DNA of 64,000 nucleotides, from assembly GCA_943371965.1 (NCBI GenBank), contig CALRWV020000003.1, forward strand, positions 186,001-250,000, in the 5' to 3' direction. Every line of letters starts with the position of its first letter. The first letter of the stretch is position 1. A program made the translations under genes and the position numbers. Under the pieces are notes generated by a model, which was not told where the DNA came from, ran no database searches, and was given only the letters and a program-made list of their open reading frames with translations. This document shows, in pieces, positions 59,825 to 64,000 of the stretch. Origin of the DNA: CALRWV02 sp943371965. GTDB lineage: Bacteria > Bacteroidota > JABWAT01.

Positions 59825-61297
59825 ATGTTATCACTTTTAATCATCAAAGAATTCAAATCGATTTTGCAGAGTCCGAAATTTGTTGCAACGATTGTAACCT
59901 GCACAGTTCTGATTCTGCTGAGTTTTTATATCGGCATTCAGGAATACAAAGAATCGGTTGCGCAATATGAAACTGGAATTTCTGTAACCGAACAGGGAAT
60001 CCGGGAGCAAACATCTTGGGGGCAGGTTCAGAATAATGTGTTCAGACAACCAGATCCGATGCAGATATTTGTTTCCGGAATCAACAATGATATTGGGCGT
60101 TTGTCGTCAATCAGCAATTATGCTTCTGTTAAACTGAGAAACAGCCATTATTCCGATAATCCACTGTTTGCAGTTTTCCGGATTATCGATATCACTTTTA
60201 TTTTCATGATTGTTTTGTCACTGTTCGCCATTATGTTTACCTATGATGCAATAAACGGAGAACGGGAATCGGGAACACTGAAACTCGTATTTTCCAATTC
60301 AGTCCCGAGAGCACAGTATCTGATAGCAAAATTTGCAGGATCATGGCTCGGATTGGTAATTCCTCTGCTGATTCCAGTTTTACTCGGTCTTCTCATGATT
60401 AACTTATTCCAGATTCCTCTAACATCTGAACATTGGATTAAAATTGGAATTCTGTTTGGAATATCCTTTCTGTTTTTTACTTTTTTCATTTGTCTGGGTT
60501 TGTTTGTTTCTGCACTCACATCAAAATCATCCACTTCATTTTTGATTCTGCTGGTTAGCTGGATAAGTCTGGTTTTGATATTGCCGCGGATTGGAATCAT
60601 GATTGCCGGTGAAGTTGTTCACGTTCCTTCCATTGCTGAAGTTGAAAGCAAAAAAGATGGATTCACTAAAGATTCTTGGGATTCCTTTTCAAAACAGATG
60701 CAGGAAAGATGGCAGAAACGGAATGAGGAAGTTCAGAATGCCGGAAAGACGGAAGCTGAACAACAGGCTTACCGTGATGAAAAGGAATGGTCTTGGCTTG
60801 AGGAAGATGATGCCGCCCGGAAAAAGAATCAGGCAGATATTGCAGAATATTCTCGAAAACTAAGCGAAGAAAACAGAAACCTGAAAACACAGCAGGAAGA
60901 ATTGGGATTTGCACTTTCACGTTTTTCACCGGTTTCATCTTACCTGTTAGCCTCCATGACTTTGGCTGGTACTGATGTTGCTCTGAAATCAAGGTACGAA
61001 TCCGGATTGGAAGAATACAAAAAAATATATACCCAGTTTGTTGAAACCGAACAGAAAAAAAGTGGTCAGGTTGGTGGAATCCGCATCAACATGGATTCCA
61101 AAAAAGGATTCAGTTTTCAGACTGATGAAGGAACCAAAACATTAAATGCCACCGATATGCCAAAATTCCAATACACTCAGGCTGGAATTGGGGAATTGTT
61201 CGGAAATACTCTAATCGATTGGGGACTTCTTGCAATTTACAGTATCGCCATTTTCTTCGTTTCCTTTCTCATGTTTTTGAAATATGACGTAAGGTGA
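59825..61297 (+). CDS. ABC-2-type permease, second copy
   Basis: The 490-residue protein has the same architecture as 58275-59684: N-terminal helix ('FVATIVTCTVLILLSFYIG'), loop with 'GINNDIGRLSSI', four helices, a long charged helical extracytoplasmic part ('WQKRNEEVQNAGKTEAEQQAY', 'YSRKLSEENRNLK') and a last helix ending 'FLMFLKYDVR'. The two probably form a heterodimer driven by the upstream ATPase, after duplication. The function is not known; comparable ABC-2 sets act in gliding motility or copper handling, but no such neighbour is present. Confidence 0.85.
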   Translation: MLSLLIIKEFKSILQSPKFVATIVTCTVLILLSFYIGIQEYKESVAQYETGISVTEQGIREQTSWGQVQNNVFRQPDPMQIFVSGINNDIGRLSSISNYASVKLRNSHYSDNPLFAVFRIIDITFIFMIVLSLFAIMFTYDAINGERESGTLKLVFSNSVPRAQYLIAKFAGSWLGLVIPLLIPVLLGLLMINLFQIPLTSEHWIKIGILFGISFLFFTFFICLGLFVSALTSKSSTSFLILLVSWISLVLILPRIGIMIAGEVVHVPSIAEVESKKDGFTKDSWDSFSKQMQERWQKRNEEVQNAGKTEAEQQAYRDEKEWSWLEEDDAARKKNQADIAEYSRKLSEENRNLKTQQEELGFALSRFSPVSSYLLASMTLAGTDVALKSRYESGLEEYKKIYTQFVETEQKKSGQVGGIRINMDSKKGFSFQTDEGTKTLNATDMPKFQYTQAGIGELFGNTLIDWGLLAIYSIAIFFVSFLMFLKYDVR

Positions 61298-61307
61298 ACA
61301 GGTGATA

Positions 61308-61350
61308 AGTAATGTGAAAAGCGTGATGAGTGATAAGTTATTTGTAATGT
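61308..61350. repeat. GTGATAAGTAATGTG phrase repeat
   Basis: GTAATGTG, GTGATGAGTGATAAG and TTGTAATGTAG phrases follow each other after the permease gene. Same phrase type as at 27587, 45303 and 52722. Confidence 0.5.
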
Positions 61351-61378
61351 AGAAATAAATTTGATTTGCTGTTAAATT

Positions 61379-61431
61379 CCCCCTTCGAAGGGGGATGAAT
61401 TACAGAAAGTCATTTCGACTTTCTGTAATTC
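61379..61431. repeat. Double palindrome upstream of the GH2 gene
   Basis: CCCCCTTCGAAGGGGG at 61379-61394 is a perfect palindrome. Next to it, GAATTACAGAAAGTC at 61397-61411 is perfectly inverted at 61417-61431 (15 bp, loop ATTTC), and CGGGGG follows, which could pair with the first C-run. Together they can form two alternative hairpins. Confidence 0.75.
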
Positions 61432-61513
61432 CGGGGGATGTTGTCTCCATGACTTTTGCGCAATCCACATGAATTAAGTAACTTGGGATTTTAACCTTTT
61501 CCAAAAGGCTTTT

Positions 61514-63358
61514 ATGAAATCCAAAGTTACTTTTTTTGTTTTTATCCTTTTCTGTACAGCTTCTGTTTCCGCCCAATTTCCACAAATCCAGAATATCCAA
61601 AAACGTCATATCACAACTCTGAACGGAAAGTGGAAATATATACTGGATCAGTACGAAAACGGGTATTACAACTACCGCTATCAGGCAAACGATGAACAAC
61701 CGAATCCCCAGGAAAACAAATCAGCTTTTTTCAACGATTATCATCCAACCGATAAATCTGAATTGGTGGAGTATAATTTCGATGAATCGGGAACATTGAT
61801 CGTCCCACGTTCATGGAATGTTCAGGATGACAAACTTTTTTATTATGAAGGAACGATCTGGTACCGGAAGAAATTCGATTATACAATATCAAAATCTGAC
61901 AACCGTGTGTTTGTTTATTTCGGCGCAATCAATTATGAAGCCGATGTTTATTTGAACGGAAAAAAACTCGGAAAGCACATTGGTGGTTTTACACCTTTCA
62001 ATTATGAAATAACGCAGTATCTGAAAGAAAAAGATAATTCTCTGCTTGTAAAAATTGACAACAAAAGAAAACGTGAAGGCATTCCAACAGTAAATACGGA
62101 TTGGTTCAATTATGGAGGAATTACCCGTGAAGTTGAACTCGTGGAAACTGAATCAACTTTTATCCGCGATTACATGATTCAACTGAAAAAAGGATCACTG
62201 AATGAAGTCTCCGGCTTTGTACAACTTGATGGAAATTCACTTTCGCAAAAAATTGAAATCTCAATTCCCGAACTGAAAATCAGTGAAAAAATTCAAACCA
62301 ATTCTGATGGATTTGCAGAACTGAAATTCAAACTTTCCAAAGCAGTACTATGGTCACCGGAAACTCCAAAATTGTATGAAGTTGTATTGTCTTTAAACGG
62401 ACAAACATTAAAAGATAAGATTGGTTTCCGTTCAATTGAGGTAAAGGGAACGGATATTCTGCTGAACGGGAAATCTGTTTTTCTCCGCGGTATTTCAATT
62501 CATGACGAAAACAGCGTCCGTGGTGACAGGGCTTTTTCACGTGAAGATGCTGTGCTGAATTTAGGACGTGCAAAAGAACTGAACTGCAATTTTGTTAGAC
62601 TTGCACATTATCCGCACAACGAAAATATGATCAGGGTTGCGGAAGAAATGGGAATCTTGGTTTGGGAAGAAATTCCTGTTTACTGGACTATTCTGTGGGA
62701 AAATAAGGAAACATTCAAAAATGCACAGAAACAGTTGAATGATATGATTGTTAGAGACAGAAACCGTGCAAATGTAATCATCTGGTCAATGGCAAACGAA
62801 ACACCCGTCAGTGAAGCCAGAACCAAATTCCTTTATGATCTTACCGTTTCAGCTCGGAACTTGGATAATACCCGGTTAATCAGTGCTGCACTTGAAAAGC
62901 ATTCGTTGCCTAATGATCCACTGATCTATACAATTGATGATCCCTTTGCCGAATTTGCAGATGTAGTTTCTTTCAATCAATATGTGGGTTGGTATGATGG
63001 ACTTCCTGACAAATGCAACCGCGTTAAATGGGATATTAAAATCAATAAACCAATTATCATCAGCGAATTTGGCGGTGATGCACTTCAGGGCTTACATGCT
63101 GATAAATTAACACGGTGGTCAGAAGAATTTCAGGAAGATTTGTATATCCAGAATCTGAAAATGATTTCGCAGATTTCTGCATTGCGTGGAATTACGCCTT
63201 GGATTTTGTCCGATTTCCGATCGCCCAGACGTGTTTTACCCAATATTCAGGATGGTTGGAACAGAAAAGGTCTGTTTTCAGAAACCGGTGAAAAGAAAAA
63301 AGCATTCTTTATTTTGCACGATTATTATTTGAACAATGAAAGGGAATTCGGAAAATGA
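61514..63358 (+). CDS. Secreted glycoside hydrolase family 2 protein
   Basis: The 614-residue enzyme has a signal peptide (MKSKVTFFVFILFCTASVSAQ). GH2 architecture: sugar-binding jelly roll (about 35-200, 'YEGTIWYRKKFDY', 'NYEADVYLNGKKLGKHIGGFTPF'), Ig-like domain (about 205-300) and TIM barrel (about 305-614). The acid/base Glu is in 'VIIWSMANETP' and the nucleophile in 'IIISEFGGDA'. The 'GKKLGKHIGGFTPF', 'KEVNCNFVRLAHYPH'-type and 'NE..E' wording is nearer to beta-glucuronidases than LacZ. It should cut beta-linked sugars in the periplasm or medium. It overlaps the next gene by four bases; its link to the ABC genes is uncertain. Confidence 0.9.
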   Translation: MKSKVTFFVFILFCTASVSAQFPQIQNIQKRHITTLNGKWKYILDQYENGYYNYRYQANDEQPNPQENKSAFFNDYHPTDKSELVEYNFDESGTLIVPRSWNVQDDKLFYYEGTIWYRKKFDYTISKSDNRVFVYFGAINYEADVYLNGKKLGKHIGGFTPFNYEITQYLKEKDNSLLVKIDNKRKREGIPTVNTDWFNYGGITREVELVETESTFIRDYMIQLKKGSLNEVSGFVQLDGNSLSQKIEISIPELKISEKIQTNSDGFAELKFKLSKAVLWSPETPKLYEVVLSLNGQTLKDKIGFRSIEVKGTDILLNGKSVFLRGISIHDENSVRGDRAFSREDAVLNLGRAKELNCNFVRLAHYPHNENMIRVAEEMGILVWEEIPVYWTILWENKETFKNAQKQLNDMIVRDRNRANVIIWSMANETPVSEARTKFLYDLTVSARNLDNTRLISAALEKHSLPNDPLIYTIDDPFAEFADVVSFNQYVGWYDGLPDKCNRVKWDIKINKPIIISEFGGDALQGLHADKLTRWSEEFQEDLYIQNLKMISQISALRGITPWILSDFRSPRRVLPNIQDGWNRKGLFSETGEKKKAFFILHDYYLNNEREFGK

Positions 63359-63990
63359 AAATCAGAAAACTTCTCTGGATATTGTTTGTTTTCCTCGCTG
63401 TTTCAATTGGATTATATCCCTTCATTTATCTTTTTGTGGATATGATTAGTAATGGTCTTCTTTCTACAAAACCGCAGGAAGTAACACAAAGTCAGCTTTA
63501 CCTTACGTTTTTCTATGTGCATATTTCTTTTGGTGGAGTTTCTCTTCTAACAGGTTGGAGTCAGTTCAATCACAATTTGAGAAACCGGAAAATTGGTTTT
63601 CACCGATTAATGGGCAAAATATATATTATTTCTGTACTCATATGTGGAATTTGCGGTATATATATTTCCTTGTATGCTACAGGAGGATTGGTTTCCAGTT
63701 TTGGTTTTGGGTTTCTTGCAATATTGTGGTTGTTTTTCACTGTTAAAGCTTATCTTGCAATAAGAAGAATTGAAATTCAGAAACATCAGCAGTGGATGAT
63801 CAGAAGTTACGCTCTAACATTTGCAGCTGTTACTCTTAGATTATATTTACCGATTCTTCCGGTAATCCTGAAAACGGATTTTGTTTCTGCATACAGGATT
63901 ATTTCATGGATGTGTTGGGTTCCAAATTTAATTGTCGCTGAATATCTGATCCGCAAAAAAGGTAATCCGTTATTACTTTCTGATTCATAA
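63355..63990 (+). CDS. DUF2306-like membrane protein
   Basis: The 211-residue protein has about six membrane helices: 'LLWILFVFLAVSIGLYPFIYLFV', 'YLTFFYVHISFGGVSLLTGW', 'IYIISVLICGICGIYISLYA', 'GFGFLAILWLFFTVKAYLA', 'YALTFAAVTLRLYLPIL' and one at the end. Conserved His residues sit in 'VHISFG', 'GFHRLMGKIYI' and 'KHQQWMIRSYALTF', the DUF2306 pattern of possible heme or metal ligands. The role is unknown. It starts in the GH2 stop codon. The stop at 63988-63990 lies 10 bases before the window end. Confidence 0.8.
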   Translation: MKIRKLLWILFVFLAVSIGLYPFIYLFVDMISNGLLSTKPQEVTQSQLYLTFFYVHISFGGVSLLTGWSQFNHNLRNRKIGFHRLMGKIYIISVLICGICGIYISLYATGGLVSSFGFGFLAILWLFFTVKAYLAIRRIEIQKHQQWMIRSYALTFAAVTLRLYLPILPVILKTDFVSAYRIISWMCWVPNLIVAEYLIRKKGNPLLLSDS

Positions 63991-64000
63991 GAAACATTGC

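Noticed and set aside
60241..60600. 119-codon minus-strand frame
   Set aside because: It is antisense to the membrane helices of the second permease and has no recognisable domain.

Overview
This AT-rich window most likely comes from a bacterium of the Bacteroidota/FCB group (Bacteroidetes, Ignavibacteria or a relative). Several genes are preceded by a promoter shape of the Bacteroidota primary sigma factor: TTG, a spacer of 20-21 bases, then a TAnnTTTG-like element (best at 25897-25928, 29431-29461, 27721-27751, 37246-37216 on the minus strand, and 8236-8266). Shine-Dalgarno sequences are rarely obvious. ProRS is of the archaeal/eukaryotic-like type, and many secreted proteins have short N-terminal signals or lipoboxes. 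Exact taxonomy cannot be fixed from the sequence alone. I see no CRISPR array, phage module, rRNA or transposase gene.

Layout. 1-2610: LPP20-like and CsgG/PEGA-like lipoproteins. 2739-6058: proS, a B12-dependent MerR (CarH-type) regulator and a TonB-like protein. 6376-8046: a CheY-like protein, a receiver-GGDEF protein and a small unknown. 8293-12015: an Lrp regulator, then a PKD+WD40 propeller protein overlapping a coiled-coil J-domain protein. 12117-16301: cupredoxin, membrane adenylate cyclase, outer-membrane barrel and Tat/ferritin-like lipoprotein. 16379-20816: gltX, an ECF sigma/anti-sigma/Spy-like operon and a cysteine desulfurase. 20890-25877: ppx/gppA-prmA, a DUF4097 repeat protein, a PBP4-type lipoprotein and a secreted EEP-family enzyme. 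25949-29710: an amidohydrolase lipoprotein, malQ, tRNA-Lys and tRNA-Leu. 29731-36491: an unknown, a rhomboid, a lone HNH protein, an MsbA-like ABC exporter, a DUF6279-like lipoprotein and an M28 peptidase. 36713-40484: Rrf2 regulator, dapB-dapA-dapD and an NYN-domain protein. 40516-42004: two unknowns.

42189-48542 is a coherent lipoate/2-oxo-acid dehydrogenase locus: lipA, E1 alpha and E1 beta of branched-chain type, E2 and E3. It is interrupted between E1 beta and E2 by a four-helix-bundle (S23-type) gene with inverted repeats at its edges. 48784-55605: a tail-specific protease, an NAD(P)-binding protein, an MmcQ/YjbR protein, a two-component system and a PDZ protein. 55818-63990: a NEW3-domain membrane protein, an ABC ATPase, two paralogous ABC-2 permeases, a secreted GH2 enzyme and a DUF2306-like membrane protein.

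Most of the window is housekeeping and envelope biology. The points most worth a second look are the PKD/WD40 + J-domain pair, the cupredoxin-cyclase-barrel-ferritin operon, the repeat-bounded S23 gene inside the dehydrogenase operon, the NEW3/hairpin ABC system, and a dense collection of different inverted-repeat families in the spacers, one of which encodes the end of a protein.
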